Assembly (NCBI RefSeq): GCF_019278525.1 | Contig: NZ_CP058986.1 | Coordinates: 1,054,001-1,118,000 of the forward strand | Direction: 5' to 3' | Source: Polaribacter sp. HaHaR_3_91 | GTDB taxonomy: Bacteria > Bacteroidota > Bacteroidia > Flavobacteriales > Flavobacteriaceae | DNA length: 64,000 nucleotides | In this document: positions 1-8,347 of the stretch, in pieces | Numbering within the stretch: the stretch's first letter is position 1 | How the letters are laid out: every line of letters starts with the position of its first letter | The notes under the pieces: model-generated | Databases searched by the model: none | Told to the model about the DNA's origin: nothing | What the model saw: only the letters and a program-made list of their open reading frames with translations | Translations under genes and position numbers: made by a program

Positions 1-1149
1 CATTTTAAAACTCTTTTGTTTAGGATTGTAATGGGTTTTTATGAGTTTAAAATATTCTCCGCTGTAAGCTTCAAAGAAGTTATTAAAAGTGATGTAATTT
101 AAATACATTTTATCCTTTTTAGGGATGTATTCTATAGTAACTGAGTATTGTGGGTTTTTCTTGTTGTTATAATAGAGGTTATAATTGAGTTTATGAATTG
201 CAAAATCTTGTTTAGAAATGTAAATGGTTCCAAATGCAGCATAATCATAATTTGTTGTTTCCATAATAGAGGTAAATGAAATTTCATAGATTGGAGTATT
301 ATCCGAAAAAATTACTTGTTTTACTTTGAATTTATGGTTTTTAACAAAATCTTTTTCAAAAACATTACTAAAAGAAAATGACATTTTATCATGGTTTCTA
401 ATTGTGTTTGTAAGATTTAAAATATTTAACTCATTGCCTCCTAAAGGAGTTATGTATACGCTTTCAGAATATTTTTTCTTTTTATTATCATAGGGAACCG
501 TAAGTGAAGGATCTTGTATAAATTGTTTATTTGTTTTGTAGTTATATAATAAAGATTGATTTTTTTTACTATCTAATTTATCACTATTAAAACCATCGTC
601 AAAAGACTCTATTATTGCCTCATGTACATTTAAGTATTTTATTTCTTCTTTAGATTGTCTGTTTTTTTGGTAAGAATCACCAACAGGTTGTTGGTAATCT
701 CTATAATAACCAATATAAGAATGTGGTTCTGTTGGGTAATTTTCTGTAATATTTTGAACAGCTTGTTTAACAATTTGAATGCCTAATAATTGTCTTTTTT
801 TCTTTTTTGAAGATTTAATAACGATTTCATTGAGTTGATTATTCGCTATTGATAAGTAGATAACATTAATACTGTTTGTTTTTAATTGAGAGAGCTTTAC
901 TTCTTTGGTTTTATATCCGATAGAAGATATTCTAATTATTCCTTTATTTTTTTGTTCTATTGGTATTTCAAAATTTCCGTTGAGGTCTGCATGTGTACCT
1001 CTATTTATATTTTTTAGCATAACTGTAGCATAAACAATAGGTGCTCCGGAAGTAGCGTCTACTATTTTACAAGAAATTTTTTCTTGAGAAAAAGTTGTGC
1101 TTATAGTTATTATGATAAGAACTAAAAAAGAGATTTTTTTTCGATTCAA
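1..1149 (-). CDS. Secreted carboxypeptidase-like regulatory-domain protein (C-terminus cut by window edge)
   Basis: The frame is open from a TTG at 1149 to the left edge, giving the first 383 residues; the C-terminus lies outside. No ATG precedes the signal sequence: an in-frame TGA lies a few codons upstream, so TTG (or a neighbouring ATT) is the likely start. Residues 1-21 form a signal peptide ending TTFSQ. Residues about 22-105 match the carboxypeptidase-D regulatory fold typical of Bacteroidota outer-membrane proteins (KIVDATSGAPIVYATV, then GIIRISSIGYKTKEV). The rest has alternating strand-like segments resembling the DUF5686-type family, but I cannot name it with certainty. Likely location is periplasm or outer membrane. 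It lies 80 bases after the metalloprotease gene and is separated from it by a hairpin terminator. Confidence 0.7.
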   Translation of the reverse strand, partial: MNRKKISFLVLIIITISTTFSQEKISCKIVDATSGAPIVYATVMLKNINRGTHADLNGNFEIPIEQKNKGIIRISSIGYKTKEVKLSQLKTNSINVIYLSIANNQLNEIVIKSSKKKKRQLLGIQIVKQAVQNITENYPTEPHSYIGYYRDYQQPVGDSYQKNRQSKEEIKYLNVHEAIIESFDDGFNSDKLDSKKNQSLLYNYKTNKQFIQDPSLTVPYDNKKKKYSESVYITPLGGNELNILNLTNTIRNHDKMSFSFSNVFEKDFVKNHKFKVKQVIFSDNTPIYEISFTSIMETTNYDYAAFGTIYISKQDFAIHKLNYNLYYNNKKNPQYSVTIEYIPKKDKMYLNYITFNNFFEAYSGEYFKLIKTHYNPKQKSFKM

Positions 1150-1175
1150 AATAGAAACTTTATGTTTTTTAAGTC

Positions 1176-1206
1176 AAAAACCACGCCAATTAGAGGCGTG
1201 GTTTTT
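1176..1206 (-). terminator. Intrinsic terminator after the metalloprotease gene
   Basis: Perfect 12-bp stem (aaaaaccacgcc at 1176-1187 paired with 1195-1206) around a 7-base loop. On the minus strand the stem runs into a T-run. It sits just downstream of the stop of the gene at 1230-3668 and upstream of the next minus-strand gene. Confidence 0.8.
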
Positions 1207-1229
1207 AGTATTATATAATTCTAAATAAA

Positions 1230-3668
1230 TTATTTAGGATCTAAAATAGTATCAATTCTATCTACAACATCCTGTAAGTGGTAACGAGTTAAAGTGTTTC
1301 CTCTGTTAGAAGCAGATTTTGCATCACGTTGTAAACGTTTTAATTCACCTCTTGCTACAGATTTTAAATCAGAAATATTTGCAGAAGAAGATTCTAATAA
1401 AGATTTTAAAACATCAATATGCAATTTTTGTAAATTTCTTCTGTACGTGTCAATACTTCTACCATTATAAAGTTCTGTCCAGATACCTTTTCTTAAATCA
1501 GAAAACATAGAAACTAAAGTATACGCATCAGAGCCGTTTAAAGTTTCGTTCTCAATCATACGTGCCATTCTAGATGTACTTAAAACCCCGCTTAAAGTTC
1601 TTCCTTGTAAAGATTTAATTTTATCTACTGCACCGGTATATTGTACTTTAGAAAAAAGATCTTTATCTATCATCCAAGTTGGTGTTTCAAATAATTGATC
1701 TATTACAAATGCTAAAGATTCTTTTTGGCGTGCTTTATCTACATGAGTATAAACTGCTCCTTCTTGGTCTGTTGTTTTATAGTTTTCATAAATACCACCA
1801 ACGTTAGAAGAAACGTGTCCCATATACCTAGAGAATTGTGTAAGTAATTCACCGTACATAGCATTCATATCATCATAGTTTTCACCTTCTTCGCTAGTCC
1901 ACTCTTCTAATTTAAGTAGAGTTCTCTTTAAATTTTTAATTCCGTAGTTACTTGCTTTTACAGCATCGTCACCTAAGTCTTCTGTTTGAGAACTTGGGTC
2001 TATAACACCACGTTGTTGGCGACCAAAACGGTACATTGGGTCTCCAGCATGTTTTAAAATCCAAGAATCAAGAATAGGTTTTTCATCTTTAGCATCTGTA
2101 TCTAAAATAGGTCTGTATCCCCAAGAGATAGAATATTTGTCATAAATACCAATATTTGGCATTAAAGCAACGCCTTTGTCTTCTGGTTGTGCAACATAGT
2201 TAAAACGAGCATAATCCATAATAGAAGGTGCTGTTCCGTATTTTTTTGTGAATGAAGCAGAACGTAAAGAATCTACAGGATATGCAGCAGAACTCCCCAT
2301 GTTATGAGGTAAACCTAAAGTGTGACCTAACTCATGAGAAGATACAAACTTGATTAATTCTCCCATAGTTTTTGTCTTGAAATTGTTACCTCTTGCTTCT
2401 GGGTTAATTGCAGAAGTTTGCACAAAGAACCAATTGTGTAATAAAGTCATTACATTATGATACCAGTTGATATCAGATTCTAAGATTTCTCCAGATCTTG
2501 GGTCACTTACGTGAGGTCCGTTCGCATTAGGAATTGGTGATGCTAAATATCTAATTACAGAATAACGAACATCTTCTGGACTATATTCTGGGTCTTCTTC
2601 TTTGGTTGGTGCTCTTTTACCAACAATAGCGTTTTTAAAACCTGCTGCTTCAAAAGCAACTTGCCAATCATTTACACCTTGTATAATATAAGGAACCCAT
2701 TCTTCTGGAGTTGCGCTATCTACATAATAAACAATTTGTTTTTTAGGCTCTACTAATTCTCCTCTTTTAAATTTTTCGATATCTTCATCTTTTACTTCTA
2801 AACGATATCTATCTAAATATTTAACTGTTTTACTTTTTTGAGCATCTAAACCATAATCTACTTGACCTCTAGCAAACCATCCTACACGTTCATCAAAATA
2901 ACGACGTTTCATTGGTACTTTAGGTAGTAAAACCATTGAGTTACTCATTTCTAAAGTAATAGACCCCAAAGAGCTATTAGAAGGTGCTTTACTTGCAAAA
3001 TATGTTTTTACATGTCTTGTTTCTATGTTTTTAGGGTAACTACTAACTCTTTCTATATATGAACGGTCATTATCCATTCTTGTTACACCGAACGCTTTTC
3101 TATAAAAACCAGGAAAACCTAAAGGTTTTATATCTGAAGTAAATAAAGGAGTAGCATCTATAACAGTTGCTGTAGAGTCTTTACTAATTGCTTTTATAGG
3201 AAAAGAAAATAGAATAGGCTCTAAGTTAGAGTTTACAACGGCTTTATGAACCGGTAAAATAGTATCTGCAACAATGTCATGAGAAACAATTCTTAATAGA
3301 ATTTGTTTGTTCTTTCTTTCCCAACGTAATACTTGTGTGTTTGTTTTTCCACCACCAAAACCAATTCCGGTTGCAGTTTTTGCAATTCTTGTTACCATTA
3401 ACATTTCTCTTGTTAAAAGAGAATCTGGTATTTCGAAAAGATAAGAATTACCTTTTGTGTGAACTTTAAATAATCCTTCGTCTGTTTTATGGTCTTTGGT
3501 AACCACTTTTCCGTAAGGCTGAATGTCTCCCTTTTCGGGTTTCTTTTTTGGAGTTTCTTTAGGAGTTTCGTCCTTTTTTTTCTTCCAAAATTGGGCTTCT
3601 GTTTGAGTTGTAAAACCAAAAACAAAAGCAACTAAAAGTAATTTAGTAAGTAATCTTTTTGTCATCAT
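1230..3668 (-). CDS. Secreted zinc-dependent metalloprotease, DUF5117/DUF4953 type, metzincin motif
   Basis: An 812-residue protein with a signal peptide (about residues 1-26, ending TQTEAQ) followed by a Lys-rich stretch. The central zinc site is HELGHTLGLPH, with His445, Glu446, His449 and His455: the full metzincin signature HExxHxxGxxH. A downstream SIMDYARF could be the Met-turn. The order (N-terminal DUF5118/DUF5117-like region, then a DUF4953-like catalytic region) and the length match a Bacteroidota family annotated as zinc-dependent metalloprotease. Substrate is unknown. The start MMTK is taken from the first Met in front of the signal peptide; the second Met is equally possible. It is probably monocistronic, with a terminator downstream. 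Confidence 0.9.
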   Translation of the reverse strand: MMTKRLLTKLLLVAFVFGFTTQTEAQFWKKKKDETPKETPKKKPEKGDIQPYGKVVTKDHKTDEGLFKVHTKGNSYLFEIPDSLLTREMLMVTRIAKTATGIGFGGGKTNTQVLRWERKNKQILLRIVSHDIVADTILPVHKAVVNSNLEPILFSFPIKAISKDSTATVIDATPLFTSDIKPLGFPGFYRKAFGVTRMDNDRSYIERVSSYPKNIETRHVKTYFASKAPSNSSLGSITLEMSNSMVLLPKVPMKRRYFDERVGWFARGQVDYGLDAQKSKTVKYLDRYRLEVKDEDIEKFKRGELVEPKKQIVYYVDSATPEEWVPYIIQGVNDWQVAFEAAGFKNAIVGKRAPTKEEDPEYSPEDVRYSVIRYLASPIPNANGPHVSDPRSGEILESDINWYHNVMTLLHNWFFVQTSAINPEARGNNFKTKTMGELIKFVSSHELGHTLGLPHNMGSSAAYPVDSLRSASFTKKYGTAPSIMDYARFNYVAQPEDKGVALMPNIGIYDKYSISWGYRPILDTDAKDEKPILDSWILKHAGDPMYRFGRQQRGVIDPSSQTEDLGDDAVKASNYGIKNLKRTLLKLEEWTSEEGENYDDMNAMYGELLTQFSRYMGHVSSNVGGIYENYKTTDQEGAVYTHVDKARQKESLAFVIDQLFETPTWMIDKDLFSKVQYTGAVDKIKSLQGRTLSGVLSTSRMARMIENETLNGSDAYTLVSMFSDLRKGIWTELYNGRSIDTYRRNLQKLHIDVLKSLLESSSANISDLKSVARGELKRLQRDAKSASNRGNTLTRYHLQDVVDRIDTILDPK

Positions 3669-3982
3669 TAAAGTGTTATTTGAATTGGTTTCGAAATTAA
3701 GAAAACGCTGAAGTATTGAGTCTTAAATATATGTTAAAGGGAAAGGTTGGGGGCAATAAAGAAAGCTTCTTAATAAGTAGGTGGGGTAAAAATCATAGAG
3801 TTGAAACACCTTTGGTTGTTTAATCTTAATATTTTTTTAAATAAGTTCTATTGAAGTAGTGTCTTTAATAGTTAACGTTTCTTTTTTATTGTAAAAAAAA
3901 ACTCATCTACAATTTATTTTGTAGATGAGTAATGTAAGCTTTTGTTATAGATATTAGCTATAAAAATTATTTTTGGTAATAC
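3669..3982. other. Intergenic region with a terminator and no gene
   Basis: About 314 AT-rich bases between two minus-strand genes. It holds the purF terminator (3901-3930) and a possible -7 element TAATTTCG (3699-3692, minus) for the protease gene. It also holds AAAGGTTGGGGG near 3738, a 12-mer that recurs near 31320 in the candidate small RNA. No convincing reading frame was found. Confidence 0.5.
3892..3930 (-). terminator. Intrinsic terminator of purF
   Basis: 12-bp perfect stem (actcatctacaa at 3901-3912 with 3919-3930), six-base loop, and an A-run at 3892-3900 that becomes the U-tract on the minus strand. It lies about 50 bases past the purF stop. Confidence 0.85.
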
Positions 3983-5881
3983 TTAATACGCTCTTTTATC
4001 GTTTCCTTCGTAAAAATTAATAAAAGCTTGGTTTACAACTCTACGTCCTCCAGGAGTAGGGTAGTTTCCTGTAAAGTACCAATCTCCAAGATTATCAGGA
4101 CACGCTTTGTGCAAGCCTTCTATAGATTGATAAATTACTTCTACTTCTGCCTTAATATCTACTGTTTTTAACATTTCAGCAATTTTAGCAGAAACTTCTT
4201 CAGCTTTAAAAGGACTGTAAATTTCTTTTACGTGATTTACAATTTCAGTATCTGCTTTACCTTGCTGCTCTTTACATTTTTTGTAAACAGCGTCTACAAT
4301 ATTATATTGATTTGTATCTTTTAACAATTCTAAAGCTGCTTTAAAAGCAATAAAATCATCAATTTTGGCCATATCAATACCATAGCAATCTGGGTATCTA
4401 ATTTGTGGAGCAGAAGAAACTACTACTATTTTTTTAGGTTTTAATCGATCTAAAATTCTAATAATACTTTTCTTTAATGTAGTACCCCTTACAATACTAT
4501 CATCAATAATAACAAGGTTATCAGTAGGTTTTACAACACCATATGTAATATCATAAACATGCTCTACCAAATCATCTCTACTGCTATCATCTGCAATAAA
4601 AGTTCTTAATTTTGCATCCTTAATGGCTATTTTTTCAAAACGAGGTCTTTCAGATAAAATCTCTGTAACCTTTTGTGCTGATAATTTTGTTCCACCAGCT
4701 AAAATTTTTGCTGTTTTTTGTTGGTTTAATAAATCTTCAGCAGCTTCTACCATTCCGTAGAAAGAAGTTTCTGCAGTGTTTGGTATAAAAGAAAATACGG
4801 TGTTAGAAATATCGCTATTAATAGACTCTAAAATCTTTGGAAACACTATTTTTCCTAGATCTTTTCGTTCTTTATAAATAGAAGCATCACTTCCTCTAGA
4901 AAAATAGATACGCTCAAAAGAACAAGCTTTGTTTTCTCTAGGCTCTATAATTTTCTTAATTGAAGTTACACCACTTTTCTTAATAATTAAAGCATGTCCT
5001 CTTTCTAATTCTTGAACGTCTTCTATCTTAACATTAAAAACAGTTTGAATAACTGGTCTTTCTGAAGCGACAACTACAACTTCTTCATCTTCATAAAAAT
5101 AAGTAGGTCTAATACCGTTTGGATCTCTTAAAACAAAAGCATCTCCATGACCAACTAAACCTGCCATAGCATAACCACCATCCCAGTTTCTAGAAGATCT
5201 TTTTAATACTTTTTTTAGTTTTAGATTTTCTTCGATATAAGGTGAGGCATCTCTTTTATTAAATCCTTTTTTCTTTGCTTCTTGGTATAATTTGCCAACT
5301 TCATCTTCTAAGAAATGACCAATTTTTTCCATTACAGTTACGGTGTCTGTAAATTCTTTAGGGTGCTGACCTAACTCAATTAATTCTTCAAGTATTTGAT
5401 TAGAATTAGTCATGTTAAAGTTACCAGCAACTATTAAGTTTTTATGTTTCCAGTTACTTTGGCGTAAAAAAGGGTGTACACTTTCTATACTATTTTTACC
5501 AAATGTACCATAACGTACGTGTCCTAAAAATAAGTTTCCAACATAAGGCATGTTTTCTTCTTGCCAAGCAACGTCGTCTTTTTTATCAGGATTTTGTTCT
5601 AAAACATTATTTAAACGTTGGTTAATTTGAGCAAAAACATCTTGTATGGGTTGCGGTTGGTTTGAACGCACCCTACTAATATATCTTGTACCTGGTTCTA
5701 CATTAAATTTTACGCTGGCAAAACCTGCACCATCTTGTCCGCGATTGTGCTGTTTTTCCATTAATAAATACATTTTATTAATTCCGTAAAAAGCAGATCC
5801 GTATTTGTCTTTATAAAATTGTAACGGTTTCTTTAATCTAACAAGTGCAATTCCACATTCATGTTTAATAGCATCACTCAT
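3983..5881 (-). CDS. purF: Amidophosphoribosyltransferase, long Bacteroidota form
   Basis: Catalyses the first step of purine synthesis: PRPP plus glutamine to 5-phosphoribosylamine. The N-terminal class II glutamine amidotransferase domain begins ECGIALVRL, with Cys9 as the expected nucleophile after an eight-residue propeptide; QHNRGQDGAGFA follows near residue 45. The phosphoribosyltransferase domain holds the PRPP loop VIIDDSIVRGTT near residues 456-467. At 632 residues it is longer than the usual ~470-510, with an extra C-terminal region ending in a DNLGDWYFTGNYPTPGG-type motif, as is common in Flavobacteriia. It follows a PfkB kinase gene on the same strand but a hairpin separates them. 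Confidence 0.93.
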   Translation of the reverse strand: MSDAIKHECGIALVRLKKPLQFYKDKYGSAFYGINKMYLLMEKQHNRGQDGAGFASVKFNVEPGTRYISRVRSNQPQPIQDVFAQINQRLNNVLEQNPDKKDDVAWQEENMPYVGNLFLGHVRYGTFGKNSIESVHPFLRQSNWKHKNLIVAGNFNMTNSNQILEELIELGQHPKEFTDTVTVMEKIGHFLEDEVGKLYQEAKKKGFNKRDASPYIEENLKLKKVLKRSSRNWDGGYAMAGLVGHGDAFVLRDPNGIRPTYFYEDEEVVVVASERPVIQTVFNVKIEDVQELERGHALIIKKSGVTSIKKIIEPRENKACSFERIYFSRGSDASIYKERKDLGKIVFPKILESINSDISNTVFSFIPNTAETSFYGMVEAAEDLLNQQKTAKILAGGTKLSAQKVTEILSERPRFEKIAIKDAKLRTFIADDSSRDDLVEHVYDITYGVVKPTDNLVIIDDSIVRGTTLKKSIIRILDRLKPKKIVVVSSAPQIRYPDCYGIDMAKIDDFIAFKAALELLKDTNQYNIVDAVYKKCKEQQGKADTEIVNHVKEIYSPFKAEEVSAKIAEMLKTVDIKAEVEVIYQSIEGLHKACPDNLGDWYFTGNYPTPGGRRVVNQAFINFYEGNDKRAY

Positions 5882-5913
5882 TGGTATATATAGTTTTTTT
5901 GTTGTGTTGTTGT

Positions 5914-5945
5914 AAAAAAAAAATCCGCAGCAAAAACCGCGGATT
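5914..5945 (-). terminator. Intrinsic terminator after the PfkB kinase gene
   Basis: Stem aatccgc (5922-5928) with gcggatt (5939-5945), loop about 10 bases, and an A-run at 5914-5921 giving a U-tract on the minus strand. It lies 5-36 bases past the kinase stop codon and before purF. Confidence 0.75.
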
Positions 5946-5949
5946 AAAA

Positions 5950-6876
5950 TTAAGATATTTTAATATCAAATTGTGTTAAATCTTTAAAAGCTTGTAATCG
6001 CTTTTTAACTTCTTCTGCAGTAAGTACTTCCATGCGCTCTGTACCAAATTTTTCTACACAGAAAGATGCTAGGTTAGAACCGTAGATAATTGCATTTTTC
6101 ATGTTGTTAAAAGAAATGTCTTCTGTTTTTGCTAAATAACCACAAAAACCACCAGCAAATGTATCTCCAGCTCCTGTAGGATCAAAAACTTCTGCTAAAG
6201 GTAATGCAGGTGCATAAAACATATTTCCTTCATTAAATAATAAAGCACCATGTTCTCCTTTTTTGATCACCACATATTTAGGTCCCATTTCATGAATCTT
6301 TTTAGCTGCATTTACTAAAGAATATTCTCCAGATAATTGACGCGCTTCTTCATCATTAATAGTTACTACATCTACACGTTTTAAAACTGTATGTAAATCA
6401 TCTAAAGCAATGTCCATCCAAAAATTCATAGTATCTAAAACTACTAATTTTGGTCTTTCTGTCATTTGATCTAATACAGATGCTTGTGTTAACGGGTGTA
6501 AATTCCCTAACATTACAATACCTGCATCTTTAAAATTTTCTGGTACAACAGGTGTAAAAGTCTCTAATACATTTAATTCTGTAATTAAAGTATCTCTAGA
6601 GTTCATATCATTGTGATATTTACCACTCCAGAAAAAAGTTTTACCTTCTTTATCTACCTCAATTCCATCGGTATTAATTCCTTTATCATTCATCATTTCT
6701 AAGTAGGATGCAGGGAAATCTCCTCCAACTACAGAAACAACGCCTGTTTTTACTCCAAATTGACTTGCAGCTAGACCTACATAGGTTCCAGATCCACCTA
6801 ATATTTTGTCAGTTTTCCCAAAAGGGGTTTCAATTGCATCAAAAGCTACTGTACCAACTGCTAATAATTTACTCAT
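5950..6876 (-). CDS. PfkB-family sugar/nucleoside kinase
   Basis: A 308-residue ribokinase-fold kinase. The N-terminus carries the substrate-side glycine motif (KILGGSGTYVGLAAS) and the C-terminal half the family signature DPTGAGDTFAGGF, whose Asp in GAGD is the catalytic base. Length is normal for the family. The substrate cannot be read from sequence: adenosine, ribose or another sugar are all possible. It lies upstream of purF and opposite sufE, so a nucleoside or ribose link to purine metabolism is plausible but unproven. A strong promoter candidate lies at 6959-6930 on the minus strand. Confidence 0.88.
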   Translation of the reverse strand: MSKLLAVGTVAFDAIETPFGKTDKILGGSGTYVGLAASQFGVKTGVVSVVGGDFPASYLEMMNDKGINTDGIEVDKEGKTFFWSGKYHNDMNSRDTLITELNVLETFTPVVPENFKDAGIVMLGNLHPLTQASVLDQMTERPKLVVLDTMNFWMDIALDDLHTVLKRVDVVTINDEEARQLSGEYSLVNAAKKIHEMGPKYVVIKKGEHGALLFNEGNMFYAPALPLAEVFDPTGAGDTFAGGFCGYLAKTEDISFNNMKNAIIYGSNLASFCVEKFGTERMEVLTAEEVKKRLQAFKDLTQFDIKIS

Positions 6877-6893
6877 TTCTTAGATTTTATACG

Positions 6894-6901
6894 TAATTTT
6901 G
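6894..6901 (+). promoter_or_regulatory. Candidate -7 element for the sufE operon
   Basis: TAATTTTG matches TAnnTTTG; no clear TTTG lies about 19 bases upstream. A 16-bp palindrome begins at its last base. Confidence 0.4.
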
Positions 6902-6916
6902 CATTTTATAAAATGC
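6901..6916. promoter_or_regulatory. Perfect 16-bp palindrome between divergent promoters
   Basis: GCATTTTATAAAATGC is a perfect inverted repeat lying between the -7 elements of the divergent sufE (+) and PfkB (-) promoters. It is placed like an operator, though a hairpin role in the sufE leader is also possible. Confidence 0.45.
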
Positions 6917-6929
6917 TTTTTAAAAAGTG

Positions 6930-6959
6930 CAAAAATAAGTTTTAAAAATGACTATCAAA
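6930..6959 (-). promoter_or_regulatory. Promoter of the PfkB kinase gene
   Basis: On the minus strand TTTG (6959-6956), 18-base spacer, TATTTTTG (6937-6930): a near-perfect Bacteroidota primary-sigma promoter. The -33 box lies inside the first codons of sufE. Confidence 0.65.
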
Positions 6960-7373
6960 GAAATACAAGAAGAAATTATTGATGAGTTTTCTATGTTTGA
7001 TGATTGGATGGAGCGCTATGAGTACATTATAGAGTTAGGTAAATCGTTACCAATTATTGAGGATACGAATAAATTAGATGAAAATTTAATAAAAGGTTGC
7101 CAGTCTAAAGTTTGGTTATATTCTGAATTAGAGGGAGATATTATTAAGTTTTCTGCGGATAGTGATGCTATATTAACCAAGGGTATTGTGGCATTGTTAT
7201 TGAGGGTATATTCAAACCAAAAACCGGTAGATATTTTAGGGGCTTCTACAGATTTTATTGATGAAATCGGTTTAAAAGAACATTTATCACCAACAAGAGC
7301 AAATGGTTTAGTTTCTATGGTTAAGTACATAAAAATGTATGCCATTGCACAACAAACTAAATTAGGAAATTAA
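6948..7373 (+). CDS. sufE: SufE family Fe-S cluster assembly protein
   Basis: A 141-residue cytoplasmic protein that accepts persulfide sulfur from the SufS cysteine desulfurase. The family pattern is clear: the helix MFDDWMERYEYIIELG, the conserved KLDENLIKGCQSKVW with the sulfur-accepting Cys in the GCQS loop, and the C-terminal SPTRANGLVSMV motif. It heads a plus-strand run with a DUF59/MIP18 protein 39 bases downstream, itself an Fe-S assembly factor. The main sufBCDS genes are not in this window. Start chosen at the only Met before the conserved first helix. Confidence 0.95.
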   Translation: MTIKEIQEEIIDEFSMFDDWMERYEYIIELGKSLPIIEDTNKLDENLIKGCQSKVWLYSELEGDIIKFSADSDAILTKGIVALLLRVYSNQKPVDILGASTDFIDEIGLKEHLSPTRANGLVSMVKYIKMYAIAQQTKLGN

Positions 7374-7412
7374 AAATACAATTGGTGAAAACTAATTGTT
7401 AAATGAAATATA

Positions 7413-7733
7413 ATGACAGATAAAGAGTTAGAAGTAATAGGTGACAAAATTGTAAATGTTTTAAAAACAATTTATGATCCAGAAATTCCAGTAGATATTT
7501 ACGAATTAGGTTTAATTTATGACGTTTTTGTATCTGAAGATAATAATGCAAAAATATTAATGACATTAACCTCACCTAATTGTCCGGTAGCAGAAAGTTT
7601 GCCTGTTGAGATTGAAGATAAAGTGAAAACTTTAGAGGAAATTAAAAGCTGTGAAGTAGAAATTACTTTCGATCCTACTTGGACACAAGATATGATGAGT
7701 GAAGAAGCAAAACTAGAACTGGGAATGCTATAA
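7413..7733 (+). CDS. DUF59/MIP18 family Fe-S assembly factor (SufT-like)
   Basis: A 106-residue single-domain protein. The signature YDPEIPVDIYELGLIYDV and the TLTSPNCPVAESLP motif with its conserved Cys define the MIP18/PaaD/SufT family, whose members help Fe-S cluster maturation. Flavobacterial SUF operons usually contain such a gene after sufE, which fits the position here. It lacks extra domains. Assignment to the family is firm; the precise role (SufT-like maturation factor) is inferred from context. Confidence 0.92.
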   Translation: MTDKELEVIGDKIVNVLKTIYDPEIPVDIYELGLIYDVFVSEDNNAKILMTLTSPNCPVAESLPVEIEDKVKTLEEIKSCEVEITFDPTWTQDMMSEEAKLELGML

Positions 7734-7770
7734 AATAGTCTCAGTAACAGTTTTCAGAATAAAACAACCA

Positions 7771-7815
7771 ATGTCATTTCTAAATGAGCTTTTTTAAGCG
7801 ATTGAGAAATTTCAA
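7771..7815. repeat. Dispersed intergenic repeat, family A copy 1
   Basis: Starts atgtcatttctaaatgag and ends gattgagaaatttcaa; closely matches 29558-29600 and more weakly 41871-41914. It overlaps the false 5' extension of the DUF2480 frame. Confidence 0.6.
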
Positions 7816-7831
7816 CTTTGAAACTTTAATA

Positions 7832-8341
7832 ATGCAAGAAGAAATTATAAATAGGGTTACAAATAGTAAACTTAAAACCTTTGATTTAGAAGAAATCTAT
7901 CCAGAAGGAAAAAGAGTGGTATTTGATGTAAAAGATTGGTTGTTTCAAGAGTTAATCTTAAAAGAAAAAGATTTCAGAGAATCGGTACAAAACCACGATT
8001 GGTCTCAATACAAAAATAGTTTTGTAGCTATTTCTTGTTCTGTAGATGCAATAATTCCTTCTTGGGCTTTTATGTTAGTTGCGTCAGAATTAATTCCGTT
8101 TGCAAATAAAGTGGTGATTGGGGATTTAGAATTGCTAGAAACAGTTCTTTATCAAGAATTAATTAGTTTTTTAGACCTTAAGGAATTTATAAATGCACCA
8201 GTTATTATAAAAGGGTGTGCAAATAAACCAATTCCAGATTCTGCATATGTCTTTTTAATAGAAAAATTACAACCTGTAGCAAGGTCTATTATGTTTGGAG
8301 AAGCTTGCTCAACAGTACCTTTATATAAAATTAAAAAATAA
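7832..8341 (+). CDS. DUF2480 family protein
   Basis: A 169-residue protein of unknown function that is widely conserved in Bacteroidota. The start is set at the ATG at 7832 (MQEEIINRVTNSKLKTF), because the family begins with this IINRVxNS segment. A longer in-frame reading from 7784 would add 16 residues (MSFFKRLRNFNFETLI) that are the translation of a dispersed intergenic repeat. No signal peptide or membrane segment is visible, so it is likely cytoplasmic. It lies between Fe-S assembly genes and DUF3078 genes and ends 6 bases before the next start, so it is probably co-transcribed. Confidence 0.88.
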   Translation: MQEEIINRVTNSKLKTFDLEEIYPEGKRVVFDVKDWLFQELILKEKDFRESVQNHDWSQYKNSFVAISCSVDAIIPSWAFMLVASELIPFANKVVIGDLELLETVLYQELISFLDLKEFINAPVIIKGCANKPIPDSAYVFLIEKLQPVARSIMFGEACSTVPLYKIKK

Positions 8342-8347
8342 TTTACA

